Shown: in pieces, positions 28,647 to 37,115 of the stretch | How the letters are laid out: every line of letters starts with the position of its first letter | How positions within the stretch are numbered: position 1 is the first letter of the stretch | Source of the DNA: Deltaproteobacteria bacterium | Lineage (GTDB): Bacteria; Desulfobacterota; Desulfuromonadia; Desulfuromonadales; Geopsychrobacteraceae | Length of the DNA: 48,565 bases | NCBI GenBank assembly: GCA_018399135.1 | Contig: JAGYPB010000018.1 | Coordinates: forward strand, 1 to 48,565 | Direction of reading: 5' to 3' | The notes under the pieces: generated by a model | What the model saw: the letters and a program-made list of their open reading frames with translations, nothing else | What the model was told of the DNA's origin: nothing | Databases searched by the model: none | Program-made: the position numbers and the translations under genes

Positions 28647-28670
28647 CAACCTCTGTGGAGGGATAACAGC

Positions 28671-29219
28671 ATGGATGATCGCCGTACAATAGCTCAAGAA
28701 CTTGACGCGATGCAGCACCTGTTAAAGGAGCTGGAAATCCGCTACGAGCAGTATTTCGCCGGTATTGAACGGCGTGAACCTGTCGCCGACCGCAAAGCTC
28801 TCGCGCGTAAGGTGCGCCATTTTACCAATCGCCACATTGTCTGGACCGATCTGCAGTTCCGCTATCATGGTCTCGCCTCGCGTTTCATGTCCTATTGCCA
28901 ATACTGGGATCGTATTTTGCGTCTGATGGACGAAGGCAAATACCATCGCCACACCACCAAACGGCAACGCCCTTCAACGACCACTCAACAATCCGTGGGA
29001 ACATCGGCATCCGGTGAAGCCGAACGGTTGCATCAGCAGATGCTTCAGGCACGCAAAAATTGTGGCCTTGATGGAGAGGGGCCAGGCCCGGACAAGATTG
29101 CTTCTTTTCTCGATAACCAGCGCGAAAAGATTCGTAACCGCTACGGCAACAAGCCAGTCGAATTCGACGTAGACATCCATGAAGGAAAACCCCGGATCAA
29201 GGTACGACTCAAAAGTTAA
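28671..29219 (+). CDS. MXAN_5187 C-terminal-domain-like protein
   Basis: 182-residue hydrophilic protein. The first 90 residues (LLKELEIRYEQYFAGIERREP...FRYHGLASRFMSYCQYWDRILRLMDEGKY) are helical and resemble a short domain seen in deltaproteobacterial proteins annotated MXAN_5187; its function is unknown. A Ser/Thr/Gln-rich linker and a basic C-terminal region (REKIRNRYGNKPVEFDVDI...KPRIKVRLKS) follow. The start at 28671 is chosen because GGAGGG lies just upstream and a promoter lies inside the longer open frame. The radical SAM gene begins 38 bp downstream. Family recall is moderate and I propose no function. Confidence 0.75.
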   Translation: MDDRRTIAQELDAMQHLLKELEIRYEQYFAGIERREPVADRKALARKVRHFTNRHIVWTDLQFRYHGLASRFMSYCQYWDRILRLMDEGKYHRHTTKRQRPSTTTQQSVGTSASGEAERLHQQMLQARKNCGLDGEGPGPDKIASFLDNQREKIRNRYGNKPVEFDVDIHEGKPRIKVRLKS

Positions 29220-29256
29220 CTTTTTTGCGCTTTATCTGCGAGACGGCTCAAAGTCC

Positions 29257-30504
29257 ATGCGTACCCTGATTATTGCTCAACATGTCCGCCAGTCGACCCA
29301 GGCCGTTCCACTGGCCGCTGCCTGTCTCAGTGCTGCCCTGCCCAGCGAACTTAAACAACAAACGGAGATTGTCAATCTGTACCCCCCCGTCGACATCGAT
29401 CGGGTCTGCCGGCAACTGCTGGACAAACAACCCGACGTTATCGCCTTTTCCCTGTCCCTGTGGAACCGTGATACGCTACTGGAATTGGCACGGTGCCTGA
29501 GGCGCCTGCAGCCGCAACTCTTTCTGCTGGCCGGTGGCCCGGAAACAGCCGCTAACTGTGCGCAGCTGATCAGTGATGGATTTCTTGATGGGATCATTCG
29601 CGGAGAAGGAGAACTATCCTTTGCTGCGCTATTGGATTGTTTGAATCGTGGGTGCCTGATGGCGGGAATAGACGGCTTTATCAGCGCCGCTGCGCCAACC
29701 ACAACTCCTGCCACAACTCCTGCCACTGCCACCTGCCCTGACCTGGCCAACCTGCCATCACCCTGGCTGACCGGGGTTCTACCCCTCTCACCGGGCTGCG
29801 GTGTCCTGTGGGAAGTCGCCCGGGGCTGCCACTTTAACTGTTCCTTCTGCTACGATGCCAAAGGACACCGGGGTGTCCGCCCTCTTCCTTTCGAACGATT
29901 GCGCCAGGAGCTGGAACTGTTCGCCGCATCCGACGTGGGTCAGATCTGGATTCTCGATTCTACGTTCAATGCACCCACTCAGCGCGGTCATCAACTCCTG
30001 CAGCTGCTCCTTGACGTCGCTCCCCAGACTCACTATCACATTGAAGCCAAGGCCGATCTCCTCGACAGCCACACCATCGATTTACTGGCACAGCTCTCCT
30101 GTTCAGTACAGATCGGACTGCAGTCGGCGCGACCGGAGGTTCTCAAGCCCTTGCAGCGCCACATCAACCCGGGCCAGATGCGCAAGGTGCTGCACCAGCT
30201 TAACCTTGCCGGCATCATTTTTGGACTCGACCTGATCTATGGACTGCCTGGTGACAACCACCAGGGCTTCTGCCGCAGTCTTGATTTTGCCCTGGAACAG
30301 CAACCCAATCAGGTCGATATCTTCCCACTGGCGGTGTTGCCGGGAACCGACCTTCATCAGCACAGTGATAAATCCGGTCTGCGTGCCCAGAACACGCCGC
30401 CGTACCTTGTTGAAGCAACCACCAGTTACCCGATCGACCAGATCGAACAAAGTCGGCTGCTTGCTGCTGCCACCGATATTTTTACAACCGCGGACGGGCG
30501 GTAG
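29257..30504 (+). CDS. B12-binding-type radical SAM protein
   Basis: 416-residue radical SAM enzyme. The cluster motif is C191-x3-C195-x2-C198 in RGCHFNCSFCYDAKG. The N-terminal 140 residues form a cobalamin-binding-like Rossmann domain (DVIAFSLSLWNRDTLLEL, LLAGGPETA, IRGEGELSF), but the DxHxxG histidine of true B12 ligands is not apparent. Between them a low-complexity TTTPATTPATAT linker is encoded by a short tandem repeat. The C-terminal part has the typical SIQIGLQS-like segment (VQIGLQSARPEVL) and FGLDLIYGLPGD. The substrate is unknown. The start at 29257 (MRTLIIAQH) has only a weak ribosome site; it probably depends on the upstream gene. Confidence 0.83.
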   Translation: MRTLIIAQHVRQSTQAVPLAAACLSAALPSELKQQTEIVNLYPPVDIDRVCRQLLDKQPDVIAFSLSLWNRDTLLELARCLRRLQPQLFLLAGGPETAANCAQLISDGFLDGIIRGEGELSFAALLDCLNRGCLMAGIDGFISAAAPTTTPATTPATATCPDLANLPSPWLTGVLPLSPGCGVLWEVARGCHFNCSFCYDAKGHRGVRPLPFERLRQELELFAASDVGQIWILDSTFNAPTQRGHQLLQLLLDVAPQTHYHIEAKADLLDSHTIDLLAQLSCSVQIGLQSARPEVLKPLQRHINPGQMRKVLHQLNLAGIIFGLDLIYGLPGDNHQGFCRSLDFALEQQPNQVDIFPLAVLPGTDLHQHSDKSGLRAQNTPPYLVEATTSYPIDQIEQSRLLAAATDIFTTADGR

Positions 30505-30512
30505 GGTTTTTT
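30487..30512 (+). terminator. Possible intrinsic terminator of the radical SAM gene
   Basis: ACCGC/GCGGT stem (30487-30491, 30498-30502) with a 6-nt loop, overlapping the stop codon, followed by AGGG and six T residues. The stem is short, so strength is uncertain. Confidence 0.45.
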
Positions 30513-30571
30513 CTGTCACTCTGTGATCTGTTCAACAGCCTTCCTGCGGCTTTATTACAACAGTTTTACGC

Positions 30572-30763
30572 ATGGTTAATAACCGCCAAAACTCACAAGA
30601 TCACAACTTATCGACACTGAAGACTGGTCGCCGGATAACATCCTCCCCTTACAGCGCGACTCTGTCGCGAACAGTGTCGGGCCACAAGCATTACCAACTG
30701 ATCCCCCTCATTGAGGATCTACTGCATTTTCACTATCTGTACGCGGGAAATTCACCTCGGTGA
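30572..30763 (+). CDS. Small hypothetical protein, doubtful
   Basis: 63-codon frame with ATG at 30572 whose stop overlaps the GTG of the next frame (GTGA). No ribosome site, no family recognised; the C-terminal YQLIPLIEDLLHFHYLYAG could be helical. The arrangement of the overlap is the main argument for coding. Confidence 0.28.
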   Translation: MVNNRQNSQDHNLSTLKTGRRITSSPYSATLSRTVSGHKHYQLIPLIEDLLHFHYLYAGNSPR

Positions 30764-31125
30764 CGACTGCCAACCCTCGCCGCAACAGACACCCGGCCGC
30801 TTTTGCAAAAGCGACCTGGCAACTTAATCCTTCAGTTTACCTGCATTTCTTCCATTATGATCCAGCCGATCTGGAAACCCTGGGAGGAGAACCCCTGGCA
30901 AAAACAGTCACGCGCCTGCAACAGGAGCCAGGGCAACACTTACTGCTACGGGTAGAGGGGAGAAATGATGATCGAAGCACTGATGATCCCTTTGCCCGGA
31001 TGCTGCAAATGGCCACAAACAGAACAGATCGGCAAAAACCCGTTGATCAGCTCGATCCCCAGGAAGGGGAAGAAATGGCGCTACTGGCGGTAGAGCAGGG
31101 GATCCTGCAACTTCGCGCAAAATGA
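30760..31125 (+). CDS. Hypothetical protein
   Basis: 121-codon frame beginning with GTG at 30760. Hydrophilic, with a central VYLHFFHYDPADLETLGG and a charged C-terminus rich in Gln and Glu. No domain recognised, no cysteine pattern, no signal peptide. It has no strong ribosome site. The opposite strand carries only a shorter frame. It lies downstream of the radical SAM gene on the same strand and ends 85 bp before a convergent regulator gene. Confidence 0.42.
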   Translation: MTTANPRRNRHPAAFAKATWQLNPSVYLHFFHYDPADLETLGGEPLAKTVTRLQQEPGQHLLLRVEGRNDDRSTDDPFARMLQMATNRTDRQKPVDQLDPQEGEEMALLAVEQGILQLRAK

Positions 31126-31148
31126 CACGACATAGACAGAACCCCACC

Positions 31149-31180
31149 GTCATTCTGCGCGAAGCATCGCGTAGTCGCAG
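31149..31180. repeat. REP-like element GTCATTCTGCGCGAAG
   Basis: Begins GTCATTCTGCG and ends CGCAG, with outer arms CTGCG/CGCAG (31155-31159, 31176-31180) and inner hairpin GCGA/TCGC. The GTCATTC head is shared with the palindrome at 17083-17105. It lies between the convergent 3' ends of two genes, a typical REP position. Confidence 0.5.
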
Positions 31181-31210
31181 TCCCCATTTTTCTTTAACGA
31201 CGGTCTGAAG

Positions 31211-32578
31211 CTACTTGGTAAGCAGATCAACAAACCCTTCATAGGTCTGACGTTTGCGTTCCGATTTGGCATAGAGAGAAGAGGAAAACAGAGCGGTGGC
31301 AGCATGTTCGCCAAGCATGGAAAAAAGCTGATAATCGATAGACTCAAGTTGTTCTTTCTGAATGAATAACCGATAAACTGCCAGCACGCCGATCAAATGC
31401 TGCTGGGTTTTCAGCGGAATGGCAACAATCGGTGCCAACAAATCATCAGAACCGGCGGTCATCGAACCACTGCAGAAATAATTTTCGCCACTGGCAGTCA
31501 CCTCACCAAAAACCCCATCGGTCGTTCTGATCACCGGGAAGTTTCCCGTCTCTTCAAATCCCTCACCTGTTTCAAAAATAAGTTCCTTACTGCCTTTGTT
31601 ATAAAGCAGTACCGCAAATTTTTCTGCACCGACAAAATTAATCACAACTTCTTTAATAATATCGAGGGTCTCTTCGCGATCAAGGGTGGAATGCAGCCGT
31701 GATGAGGCCAGATAAAGATTGGTCAGATTGTTATTAACCTGCTCCACCTTGACCAGTTGATTGGCAAAATCAAGATTTTCCTGTTCCAGTTCGCCGATGC
31801 GCTGCATCGATTCATTCTGCTCGCGTCGCAAGCGCGAACACTCATTTTCCAGCACCTCCAAACGCTGGCACATATTGGCATCGACACCCTCCTGACGTAA
31901 CGCCTCGACCTTTTTGAAGCGCACAAGCCGATCGAGGGTCTGCTTACTGTGCTGATCGGGGTAGAGAAAGTAAACTCCTTTTTTATCAGCCGTGCTGTCA
32001 GCTGTACGTTTGACACGTCCGTAGAGCGACAGGGTTTCTCCTTCCGGCAAGGCGAAGGAAAGCCTGATAGTGGAGTTCTCTTCCAATGCAACGGATGAAC
32101 AGATACGCGCGCCGGTCACTGACAAATCTTCGGTTCGTGCCTGATGAACCTTGACACCGTCTCGCAATTCAATCGGCATATCCACCACCACCCGCTCAGC
32201 GGTGCGACGCTTGACTTCACCTAAAAGGCGGGCGACCTTTTCACGCAACTCCATCTTATTCACCGGTTTGGTGACATAATCATCACAACCGGCATCAAGG
32301 CACTGCTGCACTTCATCGGTCTTGCCGGCAGCCGTTACCATAAGTACCGGTAATTTGTGCCAGCGGGGATTGCGACGAATGGTGCGACATACGTCATCAC
32401 CATTAATTCCCGGCATGTAGAAATCAAGGAGCAATATATCGGGAGCCACCTTATCAAGGCGGTTGAGAGCTTCTTCCCCTGAAGATGCGGTCAGCAGGTC
32501 ATAACCGCACCCCTCAAGATATGAACGTTCGAGCTCTAGAAACAGATCAACATCGTCAACAAGTAGGACTTTGGGCAT
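31211..32578 (-). CDS. Response regulator with PilZ and GAF domains
   Basis: 455-residue protein. The receiver domain (1-118) has D52 (LLLDFYMPG), D9/D10 and K104. Residues 125-230 form a PilZ-like domain (DMPIELRD..., TEDLSVTGARI, RLSFALPEGETLSLYGRV), which in canonical form binds cyclic-di-GMP. A coiled coil spans about 235-295 (QRLEVLENECSRLRREQNESM...). A GAF domain occupies about 300-440 (SRLHSTLDREETLDIIKEVV, APIVAIPLKTQQHLIGVLAVYRL). There is no output enzyme or DNA-binding domain, so it probably acts through protein contacts. It is transcribed alone, with no kinase nearby. A PilZ-only protein is encoded at 38660-39001. Confidence 0.87.
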   Translation of the reverse strand: MPKVLLVDDVDLFLELERSYLEGCGYDLLTASSGEEALNRLDKVAPDILLLDFYMPGINGDDVCRTIRRNPRWHKLPVLMVTAAGKTDEVQQCLDAGCDDYVTKPVNKMELREKVARLLGEVKRRTAERVVVDMPIELRDGVKVHQARTEDLSVTGARICSSVALEENSTIRLSFALPEGETLSLYGRVKRTADSTADKKGVYFLYPDQHSKQTLDRLVRFKKVEALRQEGVDANMCQRLEVLENECSRLRREQNESMQRIGELEQENLDFANQLVKVEQVNNNLTNLYLASSRLHSTLDREETLDIIKEVVINFVGAEKFAVLLYNKGSKELIFETGEGFEETGNFPVIRTTDGVFGEVTASGENYFCSGSMTAGSDDLLAPIVAIPLKTQQHLIGVLAVYRLFIQKEQLESIDYQLFSMLGEHAATALFSSSLYAKSERKRQTYEGFVDLLTK

Positions 32579-32609
32579 TATTGATGCTTTCTCAAAGTGT
32601 CAATTTAGA

Positions 32610-32745
32610 TGGCTAAGCAAAAAGCGCCAAATACAAAGCGCGCGATTATTGAGCAATGAGGCGTACTTACGTACGTCAAAGCAGTGAAATAAGCGCAGCA
32701 ACGCAGCAGTTGGTGAGTTTTTGCGACGCCATCATTATTATGGCT
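32610..32745. repeat. Probable dispersed intergenic repeat
   Basis: The segment from AAGCAAAAAGCGCC through GTACTTACGTACG to GAGTTTTTGCGACGCCATC resembles an intergenic sequence I recall downstream of many genes in Desulfuromonadales. It contains the near-palindrome CGTACTTACGTACG and several GCAGCAACGCAGCAG-type direct runs. Only one copy is in this window, so the call rests on recall. It is non-coding and sits between the start of the REC-PilZ-GAF gene and the thioredoxin-like gene terminator. Confidence 0.35.
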
Positions 32746-32781
32746 CCTTCATAATGAAGAATTACGGTAGCGCGAACACCC

Positions 32782-32821
32782 AAAAAAGTAAAGGCTCCTG
32801 CAGGGGGATCTGCAGGAGCCT
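32782..32821 (-). terminator. Intrinsic terminator of the thioredoxin-like gene
   Basis: Perfect 12-bp stem AGGCTCCTGCAG/CTGCAGGAGCCT (32810-32821 and 32792-32803) with a 6-nt loop, followed on the minus strand by TTTACTTTTTT. It lies 26 bp after the stop codon at 32847. Confidence 0.85.
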
Positions 32822-32846
32822 GGTTGACGTTATGTCGATGAAGCGC

Positions 32847-33122
32847 TTATGCCACTTCGGCAGCTTCTTTCAGATAACGCGGTCGCTCAACAATAAAATT
32901 GATAATTTCTTCAACCTTCGGCACGCGTCCGGCGATACGAACCTGATCATCAATCATCAATGCCGGCACCACATAAATTCGGTTGTCGATCATTTTACGT
33001 GAATCGCTGTACTGGTGAACCTCCGCCTTGATCCCTAGTTGATCCAAGGCCTGGCGAACATTATCCATGGTTCCTTGGCAGCTTTCGGGCTTATCTGGTT
33101 TACAGAGTATATCGATACGCAT
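32847..33122 (-). CDS. Thioredoxin/glutaredoxin-fold small protein with atypical CX7C
   Basis: 91-residue single-domain protein of the thioredoxin fold: an initial beta strand MRIDILC, a helix, then the cis-proline segment VPALMIDD (P53) and a final VRIAGRVPKVEEI helix-strand. In place of CxxC there are C7 and C15 (CKPDKPESC), eight residues apart, so classical dithiol chemistry is doubtful. It might bind metal, use a single cysteine, or sense redox; these are guesses. It has its own strong promoter, an ideal ribosome site (AAGGAGG) and a strong terminator, so it is probably well expressed as a single-gene unit. Confidence 0.82.
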   Translation of the reverse strand: MRIDILCKPDKPESCQGTMDNVRQALDQLGIKAEVHQYSDSRKMIDNRIYVVPALMIDDQVRIAGRVPKVEEIINFIVERPRYLKEAAEVA

Positions 33123-33174
33123 GATGCCCTCCTTAACGGTTTACGAATCACTAATTATTACCTATTTTGTATTT

Positions 33175-33202
33175 ATTATATCCTGCATCCCGAATTTGGC
33201 AA
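33175..33202 (-). promoter_or_regulatory. Strong sigma-70-type promoter for the thioredoxin-like gene
   Basis: TTGCCA (33202-33197), 16-bp spacer, consensus TATAAT (33180-33175). The predicted start near 33168 leaves a leader of about 45 nt to the ATG at 33122. Confidence 0.75.
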
Positions 33203-33230
33203 GTTTTTTCGATAGGTTGTCATGCTTTTT

Positions 33231-35846
33231 TTATTGTCCGGGTTCAACCCTGACATCGAGAACTCCAGCATTAAAATCAACAACCACCTTTCCACCCCCC
33301 GCCATATCGCCACGGATCAATGCGCGACCGATGCGGGTTTCCAGCTGATGCTGGAGATAACGCTTGAGGGGGCGGGCGCCATAGACCGGATCATAGCCGC
33401 TGGTGGCAATATGATCAGCCGCCACTTCCGTCAATTCCAGTTCCAGGCGCTGTTCCTGTAAGCGCTTGCGCAAATCCTCAACCATTAGATAAACGATCTG
33501 CCTGATTTCATCAAGAGCCAGGGGTTTGAAGATGATGATGTCGTCAATGCGGTTAAGGAACTCAGGACGGAAACTACGTCGCAACTCCTGTTCAACCTGC
33601 GCCTGAACTGCCGGGGGAATTTCACCATCGACAATCCCTTCCAGCAGATAATGTGACGCAATGTTCGAGGTCATAATAATGACAGTATTTTTAAAACTGA
33701 CCGTGCGCCCTTTGGAATCGGTGGCGCGCCCGTCATCGAGAATCTGCAACAGAACATTAAAGACGTCCGGATGGGCTTTTTCAATTTCATCAAAAAGTAC
33801 CACCGAGTAGGGTTTGCGCCGTACCGCTTCGGTCAGTTGTCCCCCTTCCTCGTAGCCAACATAGCCGGGAGGAGCACCAAGCAAGCGGCTGACCGCGTGC
33901 TTTTCCATATATTCTGACATGTCGATGCGCACCATATTATCTTCACTGTCGAACAGGGCCGCAGCCAGGGTGCGGGCGAGCTCCGTCTTGCCGACCCCGG
34001 TCGGCCCCAGAAAGATAAAAGAACCGATAGGTCGGCGCGGATCTTTCACCCCGGCGCGGGCACGGATCACTGCATCAGCAACCCGTTCGACCGCTTCGTT
34101 CTGACCAATAACCCGCTCGTGGAGGATCTCGTCAAGACGCAACAGTTTATCTCGCTCACTCTCGATCAGACGAGTAACAGGAATTCCGGTCCAGCGTGCG
34201 ACGATTTCGGCAATCTCGTCTTCGGTCACCTCCTCGCGCAGCATCTTGTTCTGCTGATCTCCCCCGGCCAGCTTTTCTTCCTCCAGCTGCAATCTTTTTT
34301 CCAGCTCCGGCAAGGTGCCGTGTTTAAGCTCAGCAGCACGATTGAGATCATAACGGCGCTCGGCTGAAGCAATATCCAGACGCACTTGCTCAATTTCCTC
34401 ACGCAAATTCTGAATTCCTTTAATGCCCCCTTTTTCGAGCTGCCATTGCGCGGAAAAAACCTTTTCCTGTTCTTTAAGTTCGGCCAATTCTTTCTGCAAA
34501 ACATCGAGCCGCTCACGGCTGGCCGTATCCTTCTCTTTTTTGAGCGCCGCCTCTTCGATTTCCAGCTGCATCAGCCGTCGAGTAATGGCATCAAGTTCAG
34601 CCGGCATCGAATCGATTTCAGTGCGAATGGTGGCACAGGCTTCATCCACCAGATCGATGGCCTTGTCAGGCAGAAAGCGATCAGCAATATAACGATGACT
34701 GAGTTCTGCCGCTGCGACCAGGGCATTATCCTGGATACGCACACCATGATAGACTTCATAGCGCTCTTTCAGTCCGCGCAGAATACTGATGGTCGTCTCG
34801 ACATTGGGTTGATCGACCATCACCGGCTGAAAGCGACGCTCCAACGCCGGATCTTTTTCCAGGTGCTGGCGATATTCATCCAGGGTGGTGGCACCGATAC
34901 AGTGGAGTTCACCCCGTGCCAGCAGTGGTTTGAGCATGTTGCCGGCGTCCATGGCACCCTCGCTCTTACCGGCACCAACGATGGTGTGGAGTTCGTCAAT
35001 GAATAATAGAATCCGTCCCTGGCTCTCCTGCACCTCTTTGAGTACCGCTTTCAGTCGTTCCTCAAACTCACCGCGGTACTTGGCACCGGCAACCAGAGCG
35101 CCCATATCCAAAGAGTAGACAGTTTTATTTTTCAATCCTTCGGGTACATCACCCCGCACAATGCGATGCGCCAGCCCTTCGACAATGGCCGTCTTGCCAA
35201 CCCCGGGCTCACCGATCAATACCGGATTGTTCTTGGTCTTGCGCGACAGCACGCGAATGACCCGGCGGATTTCCTCATCGCGACCGATCACTGGATCAAG
35301 TTTTCCTTTTTTGGCCTCTTCGACCAGGTCGCGGCCAAACTTGGCCAACGCCTCATAGGTGTTTTCCGGATCCTGACTGGTGACGCGCTGATTACCACGA
35401 ATCCCCGTCAGGGCCTGAAGCAGGGCGTTGCGATCGACTTTAAGCTTTTTCAGCAAACGGCCGGCTGCGGTGCGTTCCCCTTCACCAGTGGCGGCCAGCA
35501 GAATATGCTCAACGCTGATGTAATCATCCTTGAGCTGCTTGGCTTCTGTCTCCGCCTGCAGCAACAGCTGACTCAAGCGCCGACTGGCATAAAGCTTGCC
35601 GCTATCGGCCCCGCCACCGCTGACCCGTGGACGCGCTTCGATATCGTGACGCAAACCGCTGACAACATCCTCCACGGCGATATGCATCTTCTGCAGCAGT
35701 CGCGGAGCCAGTCCATCCTGCTGTTCACACAGGGAAAGAAGCACATGTTCCCCGTCGATTTCCGCGTGGCCATAGCGCAAGGCTAAAGCCTGTGCAGCCT
35801 GCAAGGCCTCCTGGACTTTCTGGGTTGTTTTGTTCATATCCATCAT
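33231..35846 (-). CDS. clpB: ATP-dependent disaggregase ClpB
   Basis: Hsp100 chaperone that dissolves aggregates with DnaK. 871 residues. The N-terminal Clp_N repeats span 6-145. The first AAA has Walker A GEPGVGKT (212-219) and [14 protein letters not shown]. The long middle coiled-coil domain (about 400-530, rich in Glu, Lys and Leu), which distinguishes ClpB from ClpA and ClpC, is present. The second AAA has GPTGVGKTE and [17 protein letters not shown] lies 5 bases before the ATG at 35846. It follows two Hsp20 genes on the same strand, but a terminator and a promoter-like element lie between them, so it may be transcribed both with and without them. Confidence 0.97.
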   Translation of the reverse strand: MMDMNKTTQKVQEALQAAQALALRYGHAEIDGEHVLLSLCEQQDGLAPRLLQKMHIAVEDVVSGLRHDIEARPRVSGGGADSGKLYASRRLSQLLLQAETEAKQLKDDYISVEHILLAATGEGERTAAGRLLKKLKVDRNALLQALTGIRGNQRVTSQDPENTYEALAKFGRDLVEEAKKGKLDPVIGRDEEIRRVIRVLSRKTKNNPVLIGEPGVGKTAIVEGLAHRIVRGDVPEGLKNKTVYSLDMGALVAGAKYRGEFEERLKAVLKEVQESQGRILLFIDELHTIVGAGKSEGAMDAGNMLKPLLARGELHCIGATTLDEYRQHLEKDPALERRFQPVMVDQPNVETTISILRGLKERYEVYHGVRIQDNALVAAAELSHRYIADRFLPDKAIDLVDEACATIRTEIDSMPAELDAITRRLMQLEIEEAALKKEKDTASRERLDVLQKELAELKEQEKVFSAQWQLEKGGIKGIQNLREEIEQVRLDIASAERRYDLNRAAELKHGTLPELEKRLQLEEEKLAGGDQQNKMLREEVTEDEIAEIVARWTGIPVTRLIESERDKLLRLDEILHERVIGQNEAVERVADAVIRARAGVKDPRRPIGSFIFLGPTGVGKTELARTLAAALFDSEDNMVRIDMSEYMEKHAVSRLLGAPPGYVGYEEGGQLTEAVRRKPYSVVLFDEIEKAHPDVFNVLLQILDDGRATDSKGRTVSFKNTVIIMTSNIASHYLLEGIVDGEIPPAVQAQVEQELRRSFRPEFLNRIDDIIIFKPLALDEIRQIVYLMVEDLRKRLQEQRLELELTEVAADHIATSGYDPVYGARPLKRYLQHQLETRIGRALIRGDMAGGGKVVVDFNAGVLDVRVEPGQ

Positions 35847-35886
35847 CTCTTCCTCCTGAGTCAGGCAGTGTTTATCCTATTGTCAG

Positions 35887-35895
35887 AGTATACCA
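35887..35895 (-). promoter_or_regulatory. Extended -10 promoter element for clpB
   Basis: Minus-strand TGGTATACT, an extended -10 (TGn plus TATACT, 5 of 6). No good -35 is seen. It lies about 40 bp before the clpB ATG, downstream of the Hsp20 terminator. A TGGCA lies just upstream, but the spacing partner for sigma-54 is not convincing. Confidence 0.45.
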
Positions 35896-35926
35896 GCGGG
35901 CTTGCCATCCTGCCGGAAACTTGCAT

Positions 35927-35955
35927 AAAAAAACCGGGGCCATTGACGACCCCGG
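35927..35955 (-). terminator. Intrinsic terminator after the second hsp20 gene
   Basis: CCGGGG/CCCCGG stem (35950-35955 and 35934-35939) followed on the minus strand by seven T residues, 30 bp after the hsp20 stop at 35986. Confidence 0.8.
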
Positions 35956-35985
35956 CGATAAACGTCTCCCCCCACCATGCTCCTT

Positions 35986-36360
35986 CTAGTGGAGAGTCTT
36001 CACGGCAATCTTCTTAGGCTTTGCCGCCTCGATCTTTGCTAACCGCAGGGTGAGAACTCCATTTTTAAGTTGCGCCTGACCGGCGTCCGCATCGATCCGA
36101 TCGGAGAGCTTGAACTGCCGGTAGTAGCCATGCTTGTTACCATTGTCGCTACCTTCACGCTCGGCCTCTAGAGTTAACACCCCACGGGAAACTTCCAGTT
36201 GCAGCCCTTGATCATTGACCCCGGGCATATCTGCTAACAACACCAGCTCATTGTCGGTCTCGTAAATATCTACTGCGGGTGTACCCCAGACCACTGGTGC
36301 AGCCTGCCCGACCGAATGAGCTTGTTTTGCTTGTTGGGTTGCCATCTGCTTGTCGTTCAT
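35986..36360 (-). CDS. Hsp20/alpha-crystallin small heat-shock protein (second gene)
   Basis: 124-residue holdase. The alpha-crystallin domain starts after VWGTPAVDIYETDNELVLLADMPGV, typical of class HspA proteins; GVLTLEAERE and the conserved KNGVLTLRLAK follow. A short Lys-rich C-terminus (KPKKIAVKTLH) carries the I-x-V-type oligomerisation motif. The ATG at 36360 with GAGGT upstream is preferred over a codon five residues further upstream. It lies 89 bp after the other Hsp20 gene and upstream of clpB, forming a protein-quality-control cluster. Confidence 0.93.
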   Translation of the reverse strand: MNDKQMATQQAKQAHSVGQAAPVVWGTPAVDIYETDNELVLLADMPGVNDQGLQLEVSRGVLTLEAEREGSDNGNKHGYYRQFKLSDRIDADAGQAQLKNGVLTLRLAKIEAAKPKKIAVKTLH

Positions 36361-36449
36361 ATCAATACCTCGCATTTTTTTAGAATCAGAATTGTTTTAT
36401 AGCCAATGTCCCATCGTCAACCAAGCAACCGGACCTGAATATCTCTCCA

Positions 36450-36878
36450 TCAATGAGCCTTGATCTCAATGCGCCTGGGCAAGGATTCTTTCACCTTGGG
36501 AATACTGATGGTTAGCATGCCGTCTGTATATTCAGCTGCGATATTGTCGGTATCAAGCTTATTGGTCAGCATCAGGCTCTGCTCAAAGGACCCGCTCTGG
36601 CGCTCCTGACGATGAACACGCGCATTCTCCGGCAAATCGACTGGGGCAAAATCTCCCTTGATCAGCAGTTGACGGTCGATCACGTTAATATCCAGTTTTT
36701 CCGCATCAACTCCAGGCAGTGCCGCTTCAACCAGATACTTTTCATCCTGCTCCCGAACCGCAAAGTGAATCCGGCCGTGCTCACGCCGAACAATGGGATC
36801 CAGATCAAATCCACGCAGCAGATGCTCGACTTCACGCTGCATACTTTCAAACGGGTTCATCATATGAAATTTCAACAT
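36450..36878 (-). CDS. Hsp20/alpha-crystallin small heat-shock protein (first gene)
   Basis: 142-residue small heat-shock protein. The N-terminus is MLKFHMMNPFESMQREVEHL. The alpha-crystallin domain (about 35-135) includes YLVEAALPGVDAEKLDI, RQSGSFEQSLML and the core AEYTDGMLTISIPK. The tail PRRIEIKAH contains the I-x-I motif that docks neighbouring dimers. AGGGAGG lies 5 bases before the ATG at 36878. It is the promoter-proximal gene of the hsp20-hsp20-clpB cluster, behind a sigma-54-like promoter and the gene of a sigma-54 activator. It differs strongly from the second Hsp20, so the two may form mixed oligomers. Confidence 0.93.
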   Translation of the reverse strand: MLKFHMMNPFESMQREVEHLLRGFDLDPIVRREHGRIHFAVREQDEKYLVEAALPGVDAEKLDINVIDRQLLIKGDFAPVDLPENARVHRQERQSGSFEQSLMLTNKLDTDNIAAEYTDGMLTISIPKVKESLPRRIEIKAH

Positions 36879-36972
36879 GGCTTCCTCCCTTTTAAGTGTC
36901 TTTTTTGTTAGTTGCTTATCATTCCGTGCCGCAGAATTTTTCCGTCGGCATTTCTGTTTTGCTGTTCTCTTA

Positions 36973-36990
36973 ATACAAATCGGATGCCAA
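36973..36990 (-). promoter_or_regulatory. Sigma-54-like promoter of the hsp20 cluster
   Basis: Minus-strand TTGGCATCCGATTTGTAT. The -24 element TTGGCA is intact with GG at 36988-36987. Ten bases later the -12 element is TTTGT, with GT instead of the usual GC. The predicted start is near 36963, about 85 nt before the hsp20 ATG. No sigma-70 or sigma-32 hexamer pair of similar quality was seen in 36879-37233. Confidence 0.6.
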
Positions 36991-37058
36991 CTTTTTGAAA
37001 AAATCAAATCCGTATGTTTTCAATATGTTATGAATTACTACAAGGGAAGAAATCAACC

Positions 37059-37115
37059 TGCGACGTCGCACCAACCGTCGCGGCACTCAGCAGTGCGACA
37101 CCTGCAACGTCGCAC
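37059..37115. promoter_or_regulatory. Cluster of TGCGAC/GTCGCA palindromes (likely activator sites)
   Basis: A perfect 12-bp palindrome TGCGACGTCGCA (37059-37070). An 11-of-12 copy TGCAACGTCGCA (37103-37114), whose centre is 44 bp away. Half-sites GTCGC (37077-37081) and TGCGAC (37094-37099) lie between them. The last half-site also pairs with GTCGCAC (37109-37115). The cluster lies about 95-150 bp upstream of the predicted sigma-54 start, the usual place for enhancer-type activator sites, and just beyond the stop codon of the activator gene. Confidence 0.65.

Noticed and set aside
28425..28670. Upstream extension of the MXAN_5187-like gene overlapping glmU
   Set aside because: It contains the divergent promoters; the start at 28671 has GGAGGG immediately upstream.
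35896..35920. Second sigma-54 promoter before clpB (minus-strand TGGCAAGCCCGCTGGT)
   Set aside because: The position of the -12 dinucleotide holds GG instead of GC, and an extended -10 overlaps it; evidence too weak.
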